From: JACVRX01 sp035697245
Lineage (GTDB): Bacteria > Actinomycetota > Actinomycetes > Jiangellales > Jiangellaceae
Direction of reading: 5' to 3'
Length of the DNA: 30,871 nucleotides
Assembly: GCA_035697245.1 (NCBI GenBank)
Contig: DASSDH010000114.1
Coordinates: 1-30,871 of the forward strand
Shown here: positions 1-8,306 of the stretch, piece by piece
How positions within the stretch are numbered: the first letter of the stretch is position 1
Layout: each line of letters opens with the position of its first letter
Made by a program: the position numbers and the translations under genes
The notes under the pieces: model-generated
Databases searched by the model: none
What the model saw: only the letters and a program-made list of their open reading frames with translations
What the model was told of the DNA's origin: nothing

Positions 1-1100
1 GTGGCGAACCTGCGGGCCAGCCGGCAGTTGCGTTCGATCAGCTCGACGAGCCCGCTGCGCCCGAGCGACATCAGCGCGGCCCACACCTCGACCCCACGAC
101 CCCGGCGGGACATCTCAGGCGTGTAGTCGGACGGATTGCGCTGGCCGCCCGCCGGCGGCAGGTACTCCGCCGAAATCGACATCGCGGCTCGTAGTGCATC
201 AGGATCACGAACGAATGCGAGTCCGCTGTCGTACGGCACGTTGAGCCACTTGTGCGCGTCGGTCGCCCAGGAGTCGGCGTTCTCGACTCCGGCGGTCAAG
301 CCCTGCAGGCTTGGCACCGCGGCCGCCCACAGCCCGAAGGCCCCGTCGACATGGACCCACGCGCCGCTCTCCTCGGCCCGTTCACAGATTTCACCGAGCG
401 GGTCGATGGCCCCGGTGTTCACGTTCCCCGCCTGGGCGCAGACGATCGTCGGGCCGGCCAGGCGCGGCATCTCCGCAGCACGCATCCGGCCCTGGTCGTC
501 CACCGGTACCCGGACGATCCGGTTGCGGCCCAGACCCAGGATGCCCAGTGCCTTGACCAACGATGGGTGCACCTCGTCGCCGACGACCACGGTGATCGGT
601 GGTGCTCCGAACAGGCCGTCACCCTCGACGTCCCATCCTGTTTGCGACAGCACCTGGTGCCGCGCGGAGGCAAGCGCAGTCAGGTTGGCGACGGTCGCTC
701 CGGTCGTAAAGCCGGCCGCGGTTCCTTCCGGCAACCCGAACACGTCGACCAGCCAACCCAGGGATACCTCTTCCAGGGTCGCGGTCGCCGGCGCGACAGA
801 TCTGAAGGCCGACTTCTGGTCCCATGCCCCGGCCAGCCAGTTCGCCGCGAGTGCGGCGGGAAGCGACCCGCCGACGACGAAGCCGAAGAACCGCGGCCCG
901 GCCATCGCCGTCGTGGCTGGGGAAGCCGTCTCGTCCAGGATCCGAAGGACCGCTGCCGGGTCGGTCGGCGCGTCCGGCAATGGCGTGTCCAGCGCACGGA
1001 GCGCGGCGAGCGCCTCCGGAGCCGGTGCGACCGGCCGGTCGTGCAACGCGGACAGATAGCCGATCGCGCGGCCGGCTGCATCGTGAAGCAAGGCGTCCAT
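1..1100 (-). CDS. PLP-dependent decarboxylase (group II, aromatic amino acid/glutamate decarboxylase type), 3' end outside window
   Basis: The minus strand reads about 366 codons without a stop and leaves the window before the C-terminus. The family uses pyridoxal phosphate to decarboxylate an amino acid or a related substrate in the cytoplasm. Visible hallmarks are a phosphate-binding TTGATVAN segment near residues 132-139, the VHVDGAFG motif with the ring-pairing Asp at about 252, and ATDAHKWLNVPYDSG with the Schiff-base Lys at about 284. I chose the ATG at 1100 because GGAGGTG lies just upstream; an in-frame ATG at 1130 lacks such a site. The gene follows the AraC regulator on the same strand after 110 bp. 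The substrate cannot be read from the sequence; tyrosine, tryptophan, DOPA or glutamate are all possible, and some relatives are aldehyde synthases. Confidence 0.88.
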   Translation of the reverse strand, partial: MDALLHDAAGRAIGYLSALHDRPVAPAPEALAALRALDTPLPDAPTDPAAVLRILDETASPATTAMAGPRFFGFVVGGSLPAALAANWLAGAWDQKSAFRSVAPATATLEEVSLGWLVDVFGLPEGTAAGFTTGATVANLTALASARHQVLSQTGWDVEGDGLFGAPPITVVVGDEVHPSLVKALGILGLGRNRIVRVPVDDQGRMRAAEMPRLAGPTIVCAQAGNVNTGAIDPLGEICERAEESGAWVHVDGAFGLWAAAVPSLQGLTAGVENADSWATDAHKWLNVPYDSGLAFVRDPDALRAAMSISAEYLPPAGGQRNPSDYTPEMSRRGRGVEVWAALMSLGRSGLVELIERNCRLARRFA

Positions 1101-1210
1101 CGCCACCTCCGAGTTCGAACGATTCTGCATACTGCAGCGATCCGGCGACAGGTGCCACGGTCAGGCTGGTAGACAAGCCCGCAAGATCGGTGCACGCAGG
1201 CGCTGTGGCG

Positions 1211-2059
1211 TCACCCCCACAACAGCCGGCTGAGCCGGAGGAGGCCGGGGTTCTCCAAGACCGAAGGTGCCCGGTTCGCCGAAATGCGGTAGCTGGTTGG
1301 TGACATGCCATAGATGCGGGAGAACCGGTGCGAGAAGTGCCCACCGTCGGCATAACCGCACTGATGAGCGATCGCGGCGATGGTCAAATCGGTGCGGGTG
1401 AGCAGGGCTTCTGCCCGCGAGCATCGGGCTTGCTCCAGGGCTACCGACGCGCTGACGCTGAACTCGGCGTGAAACAGCCGATTCAGGTATCCGCGCGAGA
1501 TGTGCGCGTGCCCGGCGAGTTCGTCCACACCGATACGTCGAAGCGGGAGGTGCGCCCACTGACGCTGCAGATGCGAGATTGCCGCATGCATCGGACCGGT
1601 CAGCGCAGGCGTCACCTCCACGCTCGGCAGTGGTCCCGACTCGACCAGGCTCACCATGAACTCGAGGGCTCTACGCGCCCAGACCTGCCAATCAACGTGG
1701 TGACTACGGCCGATCCACAACAGGTAGGCACACAATCCAGCCAGCGGGTCGACACCGGACATGCGGGTCAGCCGAACCCGCGGCTCGACGTCTCGACCCA
1801 CGTCCGCGATCCCAAAGTGCACGTAGCCGTGCCGGCTGGGGCTTGCCGGGTCCCACCGAAAGCCATGGCGAACACCCGGCGGCACTAGCAGCAGATCGCC
1901 TGGTACGAGCGGCGTTTCCAGGCCCGCGACGAACCGCGCACTACCTCGAATCATCCACACGAACTCGAAGTCCTCGATCACCCGTTCTGCCAGCCCCGTA
2001 CCGCGCGGGTAGTCAGCTATCGCCGGACGTTCCATGAAGTCCCCAGGGACAGTGGACAT
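1211..2059 (-). CDS. AraC family transcriptional regulator with N-terminal cupin sensor
   Basis: The protein is 282 aa. Residues about 25-100 look like an AraC-type cupin ligand domain (VPGDLLLVPPGVRHGF). Residues about 175-280 carry the two helix-turn-helix units of the AraC/XylS family, with ELAGHAHISRGYLNRLFHAEF and the signature IAAIAHQCGYADGGHFSHRFSRIYGMSPTSYR split across the second unit. It is divergent from the dioxygenase gene at 2147, so it probably controls that gene and perhaps the ABC importer behind it. The start is uncertain: the first ATG (2059) has no clear ribosome site, while the in-frame ATG at 2035 has GGGGAC four bases upstream and would give 274 aa. The effector is unknown. 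Confidence 0.88.
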   Translation of the reverse strand: MSTVPGDFMERPAIADYPRGTGLAERVIEDFEFVWMIRGSARFVAGLETPLVPGDLLLVPPGVRHGFRWDPASPSRHGYVHFGIADVGRDVEPRVRLTRMSGVDPLAGLCAYLLWIGRSHHVDWQVWARRALEFMVSLVESGPLPSVEVTPALTGPMHAAISHLQRQWAHLPLRRIGVDELAGHAHISRGYLNRLFHAEFSVSASVALEQARCSRAEALLTRTDLTIAAIAHQCGYADGGHFSHRFSRIYGMSPTSYRISANRAPSVLENPGLLRLSRLLWG

Positions 2060-2146
2060 TCAGACAACAAGTTGCACCATTCAAGCATTTCCTCACGGGG
2101 AGAGCCTCGGACAGCATGAGACATCGGAACAAGCACGGGAGTTTCG
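2060..2146. promoter_or_regulatory. Divergent promoter region between AraC regulator and dioxygenase gene
   Basis: These 87 bp separate the two divergent genes and are less GC-rich than the flanks. A small CAAC-AA-GTTG palindrome lies near 2066-2075. No convincing -35/-10 pair was assigned. A role as AraC-regulated promoter is inferred from the gene arrangement alone. Confidence 0.35.
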
Positions 2147-3037
2147 GTGCACAAGACCGCCATCGGATCGTCGCGTTCTGCTCGCCCGCCAGACCGAGCC
2201 GACGTGTTCGACTACGGCCGCCAGGGCTACATGATCATCCCGGACGCTCTCTCGACCGGCATGATCGCCGCCGCCTTGGCCGAGGTGACTGCCATCTGTC
2301 GTGGCTTACGCGGCTCTATTGACGGGGTCGTGTCGGCGAGCCGGGATGATGACGACGCTGCCGTCTTACGGCGCTACTTGTGTATCCATTTCCCGCACAA
2401 GATCTCGCCGACGATGCTCGACATTGGGCGACTACCTCCGGTGGTGGACGTGCTCACCGAGATCATCGGCCCGAACGTCAAGATGATGCAGTCGATGCTG
2501 TTCATCAAGTCGGAGGGAAAGCCGGGCCAGGCGTGGCATCAGGACGAGGCCCACATCCCGACGCGCGACCGATCGCTGACGGCTGCGTGGATCGCACTCG
2601 ACGAGGCCACGGTCGAGAACGGTTGCCTGTGGGTGATTCCGGGCTCGCATCGCCACGGCTTCCTGTACCCGATACGCGAACAATACGATCCCCGCTTCGA
2701 CTGCACAGCGGAGGCGCATAGCTTCGGACACCGGGAGCAGGACGCCGTGCCGGTTGAGCTCCCGGCAGGAGCGGCGCTCATCTTCGACGGTTACCTGCTC
2801 CATCGATCGCTTCCCAACACGGGCAGGCACGGGCTGCGGCGCGCGTTGGTCGTTCACTACATGAGTGCAGAGTCACTCCTGCCATGGTTTGCCCCAGGCT
2901 CCGGAGTGGCGATGGGGACCCTCGACCATCGAGATGTTCACCTCGTCGCAGGTGAAGACCCGCACGCGTACAAGGGAACCGTCGACCTGATGCATCCCCA
3001 CGTTCGGCCCGCGGGCGATGGCGGCTGTTCGCGGTGA
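2147..3037 (+). CDS. Phytanoyl-CoA dioxygenase (PhyH) family Fe(II)/2-oxoglutarate oxygenase
   Basis: This 296-aa protein has the usual length and layout of PhyH-like non-haem iron hydroxylases, which couple 2-oxoglutarate decarboxylation to substrate hydroxylation. The iron ligands are visible as His131 and Asp133 in AWHQDEAHIP and His219 in LLHRSLPNTG. An Arg a dozen residues later (about 231) fits the 2-oxoglutarate carboxylate clamp. A typical core strand, ENGCLWVIPGSHRHG, lies at about 157-171. The GTG start has GGGAG six bases upstream. It sits divergent from an AraC regulator and 163 bp ahead of an ABC importer, so it may act on the imported compound. PhyH enzymes in bacteria have very varied substrates and phytanoyl-CoA itself is unlikely to be assured here. 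Confidence 0.9.
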   Translation: MHKTAIGSSRSARPPDRADVFDYGRQGYMIIPDALSTGMIAAALAEVTAICRGLRGSIDGVVSASRDDDDAAVLRRYLCIHFPHKISPTMLDIGRLPPVVDVLTEIIGPNVKMMQSMLFIKSEGKPGQAWHQDEAHIPTRDRSLTAAWIALDEATVENGCLWVIPGSHRHGFLYPIREQYDPRFDCTAEAHSFGHREQDAVPVELPAGAALIFDGYLLHRSLPNTGRHGLRRALVVHYMSAESLLPWFAPGSGVAMGTLDHRDVHLVAGEDPHAYKGTVDLMHPHVRPAGDGGCSR

Positions 3038-3200
3038 ATCGCGCAGCACGAGCCGGCTGTCGGGTGAGTCGTCGCGGTTGCCTAATCGTTACCGCACCTC
3101 AACCGTCTCAGCTTGTGCAACCGGCCGCCACCGGCCACGCTGACCTGTGAGCTACGCCACGCGTGGCCCTGCAATGACGTCCGAGGGAAGGGAGCCGCTC

Positions 3201-4511
3201 ATGCGGCACAAACATCTGGCTTTCGTCGCCGCCGCGACGGCCTCCGGATTAGTACTGGCCGCCTGTGGTGGCGACGAAGGCGGCGACGGCGAACAGGCCG
3301 GCGGCGAGGCTACCGGCCCACCGGCGCTCGAGGGTACCGGACCGATCACGTACGTCCAAGGCAAGGACACCTCCGGCTTCGTCCAGGGAGTCCTCGACGC
3401 GTGGAACGCCGAGCATCCGGACGAGGAAGTCACTCTGATCGAGCTCCCGGAATCCGCCGACGCGCAGCGCACACAGATGATCCAGAATGCCGAGACACAG
3501 TCTGACGCGTACAGCGTGATCAGCGTCGACAACGTATGGACCGCAGAATTCGCCGCGAACAGGTACATCGTGGAGCTGCCCGAGGACGAGTTCCCAGTCG
3601 ACGAGATGTTGGAGCCGGTCATCGACTCCGCGAGGTATCTCGACAAGCTGTACGCAGTTCCCAGCGCCTCCGATGGCGGCATGCTCTACTACCGGACCGA
3701 CCTGCTCGAGGCCGCCGGCATCGCCGAACCGCCAGGCACGTGGCAAGAAATGATCGACCAGTGCGAGCAGATCAACGCGACCCCCGAAGGTCAGGGCGTC
3801 CCTTGCTACGCGGGCCAATTCGAGAAGTACGAGGGCCTCACCGTCAACGCCTCCGAGGCGATCAACAGCGCTGGCGGCGTGGTCACCGACGATGAAGGTC
3901 AGCCCAATGTCAACACGCCCGAGGCCGCAGAGGGCCTGAACTTCCTGGTGAACGGCTTCACGGAGGGCTACATCCCTGCGGAGGCCATCACCTACAAGGA
4001 GGAGGAGGGGCGCCGCGCCTTCATGGAGGGCAGGCTCATCTTCCATCGGCAGTGGCCCTACCAGTACGCCCTGGCCAACGCCACCGACGGCTCGTCCCCG
4101 GTTGCCGGCAAGTTCGATGTGGCGCCGCTGCCAGGCCTCGACGGTCCCGGCGCCTCTAGCCTCGGCGGTCACGCGGCGGCGATCTCGGCCTACGCTCCGA
4201 ACAAGGCGAGCGCTCTCGAGTTCATCAAGTTCTTAACCAGCAAGGAGCAGAACCAGGCGAACTTCGAGCTGGCGTCCCAGACGCCGATCTACACGTCGAT
4301 CTACGACGACGCGGCGCTGATTGAGAAGTACCCCTTCCTCCCGATTCTCAAAGAATCGATCCTCAGCGCAGTACCGCGGCCGAAGGTGGTGCGCTACGGT
4401 GATGCCACGCTTGCGATTCAGGAAGCGGCTTACGGTGCGCTGACTGGAGAAATGACGACCGAGGAGGCGCTCGAACAGCTGCAGACCAAGCTGGAAGAGC
4501 TGACCCAGTAA
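3201..4511 (+). CDS. ABC transporter extracellular solute-binding lipoprotein (CUT1/sugar type)
   Basis: The 436-aa product begins with a lipoprotein signal: a basic N-terminus, a hydrophobic stretch and the lipobox LAAC, with Cys22 as the predicted lipidated residue, followed by an acidic/Gly linker. The mature part matches family 1 solute-binding proteins, for example DAYSVISVDNVWTAEFAANRY near residues 100-120 and a YAPNKASALEFIKFL segment near 330-345. It should capture a carbohydrate-like or polyol ligand outside the membrane and hand it to the two permeases downstream. I start at the ATG at 3201 because GGGAG lies seven bases upstream; an in-frame start at 3147 only adds residues in front of the signal peptide. 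The ligand is unknown. Confidence 0.93.
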   Translation: MRHKHLAFVAAATASGLVLAACGGDEGGDGEQAGGEATGPPALEGTGPITYVQGKDTSGFVQGVLDAWNAEHPDEEVTLIELPESADAQRTQMIQNAETQSDAYSVISVDNVWTAEFAANRYIVELPEDEFPVDEMLEPVIDSARYLDKLYAVPSASDGGMLYYRTDLLEAAGIAEPPGTWQEMIDQCEQINATPEGQGVPCYAGQFEKYEGLTVNASEAINSAGGVVTDDEGQPNVNTPEAAEGLNFLVNGFTEGYIPAEAITYKEEEGRRAFMEGRLIFHRQWPYQYALANATDGSSPVAGKFDVAPLPGLDGPGASSLGGHAAAISAYAPNKASALEFIKFLTSKEQNQANFELASQTPIYTSIYDDAALIEKYPFLPILKESILSAVPRPKVVRYGDATLAIQEAAYGALTGEMTTEEALEQLQTKLEELTQ

Positions 4512-4526
4512 GTCGGGCTGGCGTGG

Positions 4527-4558
4527 TGGGGCGGCTGGTCCAACAGCTGGCCGCCCCA
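4527..4558 (+). promoter_or_regulatory. Intercistronic hairpin between binding-protein and permease genes
   Basis: TGGGGCGGC at 4527-4535 pairs perfectly with GCCGCCCCA at 4550-4558 around a 14-nt loop, in the 63-bp gap after the binding-protein stop. Such hairpins often stabilise the upstream mRNA or cause partial termination, which keeps binding protein in excess over permease. That role is inferred. Confidence 0.6.
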
Positions 4559-4574
4559 CACCGAGGGAGGTCGC

Positions 4575-5588
4575 ATGGCAACCGTTGAGGCACCCCCGAA
4601 GGTGCCGCCTGCGCAGCCGGAAAAGAAGCTGAGAAGCGTCGAGGACCAGGGTCGGTTGGCGGCGGGCCTGATTTCCCCGACCCTTCTCGTGCTGCTCGTC
4701 GTGATCGGGTACCCGATAGTCGCCGGGATTCGCCAGTCCCTATTCACCAGCAGCCAGGCTGTCGACGAGAGCGGATTCGTCGTCGAGGGCGAGCAGTTCG
4801 TCGGGCTGGACAACTACACCGCCGTCTTCAGTGGCGAGACCGGTGAACGCTTCTGGAACGCCTTCTACAACACCACGTTCTTCACCGTGGTGTGTGTCGC
4901 CATCGAGGTGGTCATCGGCGTGGCGATGGCACTCATCATGAACAAGGCGTTCCGCGGCAAGGGACTGATCAGAGCCAGCATCCTGGTGCCATGGGCGATC
5001 CCCACCGTGGTATCGGCTCTGCTCTGGCGGTGGATCTTCGACGCCAACGGCATCGCCAACCAGATCATCAACCAGCAGATCCTGTGGTCGACCGAGGGCT
5101 GGCAGGCGAAGTTGTCAGTCATCATCGCCGACACCTGGAAGACGGCCCCGTTCATCGGCCTGCTCGTCCTCGCCGGGCTGCAGGTGATCCCCAACGAGGT
5201 CTACGAGGCAGCGAAGATCGATGGCGCGTCGGCACTCCAGCAGTTCAGGCGTATCACCTTGCCGTTGGTGAAGCCCGCCCTCATGGTTGCGGTGTTGTTC
5301 CGCATCTTGGACAACCTGCGGATGTTCGACCTCCCGTTTGTCCTCGCTCCCAATAAACAGAGTGTCGAGACGATTTCGATCCTCGCATTCATAGAAAACA
5401 ACAACAGCAGGTTCGGGCCGGCAGCGGCATACGCCGTCTTGCTCTTCTTCTACGTCGTCATCGTTGCGTATGTCTTCGTGAAGCTGCTCGGCGCCGACGT
5501 CGTCGGCGAGGCCCGGGAAAAGACCGCCAAGCCCGTCAAGGGCCAACGAGGTCTCCGCCCGACGATTGCAAGGGGGGCCACGCCATGA
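4575..5588 (+). CDS. ABC transporter permease, MalF/UgpA type
   Basis: This 337-aa protein is an inner-membrane permease of the CUT1 importer class. Six hydrophobic segments can be picked out, the first at about residues 34-55 and the last at about 285-310. The cytoplasmic EAA loop that contacts the ATPase is clear at about 213-233 (YEAAKIDGASALQQFRRITL). GGGAGG precedes the ATG. It lies between the binding-protein gene and a second permease that it overlaps by four bases, so the two are probably translated together. No ATP-binding subunit is encoded nearby; in actinomycetes such importers commonly share a MsiK-like ATPase encoded elsewhere. Confidence 0.94.
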   Translation: MATVEAPPKVPPAQPEKKLRSVEDQGRLAAGLISPTLLVLLVVIGYPIVAGIRQSLFTSSQAVDESGFVVEGEQFVGLDNYTAVFSGETGERFWNAFYNTTFFTVVCVAIEVVIGVAMALIMNKAFRGKGLIRASILVPWAIPTVVSALLWRWIFDANGIANQIINQQILWSTEGWQAKLSVIIADTWKTAPFIGLLVLAGLQVIPNEVYEAAKIDGASALQQFRRITLPLVKPALMVAVLFRILDNLRMFDLPFVLAPNKQSVETISILAFIENNNSRFGPAAAYAVLLFFYVVIVAYVFVKLLGADVVGEAREKTAKPVKGQRGLRPTIARGATP

Positions 5589-6490
5589 GCACTGTCAGCG
5601 CTCCTGAGCAGGTACAAGCCCCTCCGGTGCGTCCGAGCCGACGCAGAGGCGGCCCCGGTGGTCGGGCGGGCTCGAAGATGTGGCTGGCCTACATCGGCAT
5701 CGCAGTGATCATCATCTACTGCCTGGCGCCGTTCTACTGGATGATCGTCAGCAGTCTGCGACGGCCCAACGACGTGTTCCAGACGAACCTCCTGCCCCAG
5801 CCACCCTCCCTCGACAACTATAAAGACGCGTTCGCCCCTGCCAACCACTTCGGCCGAGCGTTGTTCAATAGCGTCTTCGTGGCTTCTACGGTCACCGTCG
5901 TGGTGCTCTTCATCGCCATTTTGTGCGCTTACGCGCTGGCCCGTCTCAAATTCCGCGGCAAAAACTTTGTGCTCTCGCTCATCATCGCGACGTCGATGTT
6001 CCCGGGGATCGCGATGGTGATTCCGCTGTTCAGCCTCTTCACGGACATCGGCTGGATCAACAGCTACCAGGCGCTGATCCTGCCGGCCATGTCGTTTGCC
6101 CTGCCCCTGGCGGTGTGGAACTTGGTGGCATTCTTCCGGCAGATGCCCGCCGAGCTCGAGCAGGCGGCGATGATCGACGGCTGCACGCAGGGCCAAGCCT
6201 TCCGCAAGGTCATTCTGCCGCTGGCTGCGCCGGGCGTGTTCACGACCGCGATCATCGTGTTCGTCGCGGCCTGGAACGAGTACATCATCGCCCTGACGAT
6301 GACCAACAAGTTTGAATACCGCACCGCAACTGTCGCGGTTACCTTCTTCACCGGTGCGACCGGCCGCGACATCCCGTTCGGCAGCATGATGGCGGCCGGC
6401 GTCGTCCTCACCGTCCCGCTGCTCATTATGGTTCTCATATTCCAGCGCCGGATCGTCGCAGGCCTCACCGCCGGCGGAGTCAAGTCCTGA
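5585..6490 (+). CDS. ABC transporter permease, MalG/UgpE type
   Basis: The 301-aa product is the second membrane subunit of the importer. It has a basic N-terminal tail, a first membrane helix at about 36-57, further hydrophobic segments through to about 290, and an EAA loop near 194-215 (EQAAMIDGCTQGQAFRKVIL). The start ATG overlaps the previous stop (ATGA) and has an AAGGGGGG site just upstream. It ends the transcription unit, with a strong hairpin 24 bp after the stop. Together with the lipoprotein and first permease it makes a complete importer except for the ATPase. Confidence 0.94.
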   Translation: MSTVSAPEQVQAPPVRPSRRRGGPGGRAGSKMWLAYIGIAVIIIYCLAPFYWMIVSSLRRPNDVFQTNLLPQPPSLDNYKDAFAPANHFGRALFNSVFVASTVTVVVLFIAILCAYALARLKFRGKNFVLSLIIATSMFPGIAMVIPLFSLFTDIGWINSYQALILPAMSFALPLAVWNLVAFFRQMPAELEQAAMIDGCTQGQAFRKVILPLAAPGVFTTAIIVFVAAWNEYIIALTMTNKFEYRTATVAVTFFTGATGRDIPFGSMMAAGVVLTVPLLIMVLIFQRRIVAGLTAGGVKS

Positions 6491-6514
6491 CCCACCGCGC
6501 TTCACCGCACCGAC

Positions 6515-6539
6515 GACGGCCCCGCCAAGCGGGGCCGTC
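6515..6539 (+). terminator. Hairpin terminator after the ABC importer operon
   Basis: GACGGCCCCG (6515-6524) and CGGGGCCGTC (6530-6539) form a perfect 10-bp stem with loop CCAAG. No T-run follows, as is usual in high-GC actinobacterial terminators. Confidence 0.8.
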
Positions 6540-6612
6540 TCGGTGTGACACAGTAGGGACCGAACAGCGGCGCATTGTCACACCACATGCCCGTCGATGC
6601 CGGAGGGTCACC

Positions 6613-8289
6613 GTGTCCGCCGAAGAACTCGTCGCCCGCCATCAGCCGACTCTGGACGCAGCGCTAGCGGCGATCCGGACCCGCGAGTACTTCTCCGCCT
6701 ACCCGGAGTCGCCGAGTCCGCGGGTCTACGGGGAGTCGGCAGCGCCCGCGGGCCAAGCCGCCTTCGACGCCTGGCTGGGCCAGGACTTCCCCCTCGAAAT
6801 ACCTGGCGCCGACGGCCGGATCGCAACCGAGCGCAGCCCATACGGCCCGGACCTGGGAGTGCGGTATCCGCGCATCACAGCCGACGGGTTGGACGCTCTC
6901 CTCAGCTCGGCTCGGGACGCGATGCCGTCCTGGCGTGAGGCGGGACCAGCGGTCCGCAGCGCAGTCTGTGTCGAGGTTCTCGCCCGCCTGCACGCGCGTG
7001 TCTTCGCGCTGGCCAACGCCGTGCAGCACACGACGGGCCAGGCGTTCGTCATGGCGTTCCAGGCCGGCGGAACGCACGCCCTGGATCGTGCCCTCGAGGC
7101 GATCGCGTACGCACACGAGGAGCAGAACCGAACGCCGGCGACTGCGTACTGGGAGAAGCCGGCGGGCAAGGGTGAGCCGCTGCGGATGACGAAGACGTTT
7201 CACATCGTGCCGCGCGGGGTCGCGTTGGTGATCGGATGCAACACGTTCCCGACCTGGAACTCCTGGCCTGGGCTTTTCGGCTCGTTGGCGACTGGGAACG
7301 CGGTCGTGGTCAAGCCACACCCGCACGCCGTGCTGCCCCTGGCGATCACGGTTCAGACGGCCCGCGAGGTGTTGTCCGAGCTGGGATTCGACCCCAACCT
7401 GGTGACGCTCGCGGCAGAGGACCCGGCCGACCGGCTGGCCCAGGATCTCGCCGTTCGGCCCGAGGTGAAGATCATCGATTTCACCGGCTCGAGCGAGTTC
7501 GGCAGCTGGCTGGAGGACAACGCCCGACAGGCAGTCGTCTACACAGAGAAGTCCGGTGTGAACACGGTCGTGGTCGACTCGACTGACGACTTCGCAGGTA
7601 TGTGCCGCAACCTCGCGTTCTCGGTCAGCCTCTACACCGGCCAGATGTGCACCGCGCCGCAGAGCATCTTCGTGCCGCGGGAAGGCATCGGCACCGACGA
7701 GGGGCACAAATCTTTCGCCGAGGTGGGGGCAGGTATCGCAACGGCGGTCGAGAAGCTGCTGGCCGACGATGGGCGCGCCGTCGAGGTGCTCGGCGCCGTG
7801 GTCAACGCAGGCGTGCTCGGCCGACTCGACGCTGCATCGAGCCACGGTGAGGTCGTCCTGGCCTCCCGAGCGCTGCAACACCCGGCGTGGCCGGAGGCCA
7901 CCGTCCGGACGCCCACGATTGTCGCCTTGGACGCCGGCGACACCGAGGTCTATTCGGCGGAGTGCTTCGGACCGGTGTCGTACCTAATCGCCACCGACTC
8001 GACCGAGGCGTCCATCGCACTGCTTCGGGATACCGTGAGCGACCATGGCGGCATGACGGCTTCGGTGTACTCCGCCGACGAGAAGGTCGTCCAGGCGGCA
8101 GAGCAGGCCGCGATGGACGCCGGCGTCGCACTGTCGGTGAACCTGACCGGAGGCGTGTTCGTGAACCAGTCGGCGGCGTTCTCGGACTACCACGGCACCG
8201 GCGCCAACCCTGCTGCGAATGCCGCACTGATCGATGGCGCGTTCGTGGCACAGCGGTTTCGCATCATGCAGTCCCGGCGGCACGCCTGA
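6613..8289 (+). CDS. paaN: PaaN-type aldehyde dehydrogenase family protein
   Basis: At 558 aa this matches the stand-alone PaaN proteins annotated with phenylacetate degradation, an aldehyde-dehydrogenase-superfamily branch related to the dehydrogenase half of PaaZ but without the MaoC-like hydratase domain. The N-terminal IRTREYFSAYPESPSPRVYG region is characteristic. Catalytic elements of the superfamily are visible: general-base Glu312 in VVYTEKSGVN and nucleophile Cys346 in YTGQMCTAPQ. The GTG start has GGAGGG at good spacing. No other paa genes (PaaABCDE, PaaK, PaaG) lie in the window, so its link to phenylacetate is family-based only. The true aldehyde or CoA-thioester substrate is unproven. 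It converges on the DUF3500 gene with a 17-bp gap. Confidence 0.85.
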   Translation: MSAEELVARHQPTLDAALAAIRTREYFSAYPESPSPRVYGESAAPAGQAAFDAWLGQDFPLEIPGADGRIATERSPYGPDLGVRYPRITADGLDALLSSARDAMPSWREAGPAVRSAVCVEVLARLHARVFALANAVQHTTGQAFVMAFQAGGTHALDRALEAIAYAHEEQNRTPATAYWEKPAGKGEPLRMTKTFHIVPRGVALVIGCNTFPTWNSWPGLFGSLATGNAVVVKPHPHAVLPLAITVQTAREVLSELGFDPNLVTLAAEDPADRLAQDLAVRPEVKIIDFTGSSEFGSWLEDNARQAVVYTEKSGVNTVVVDSTDDFAGMCRNLAFSVSLYTGQMCTAPQSIFVPREGIGTDEGHKSFAEVGAGIATAVEKLLADDGRAVEVLGAVVNAGVLGRLDAASSHGEVVLASRALQHPAWPEATVRTPTIVALDAGDTEVYSAECFGPVSYLIATDSTEASIALLRDTVSDHGGMTASVYSADEKVVQAAEQAAMDAGVALSVNLTGGVFVNQSAAFSDYHGTGANPAANAALIDGAFVAQRFRIMQSRRHA

Positions 8290-8306
8290 GTGCGTCCAGC
8301 GAGGCG

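Noticed and set aside
136..1172. Long plus-strand open frames opposite the decarboxylase
   Set aside because: They are Arg/Ser/Pro-rich shadows of the minus-strand gene, which has clear PLP-enzyme motifs and a ribosome site.
5450..6505. 351-aa minus-strand open frame opposite the second permease
   Set aside because: His/Asp/Arg-rich mirror of a membrane protein with clear EAA loop on the plus strand.
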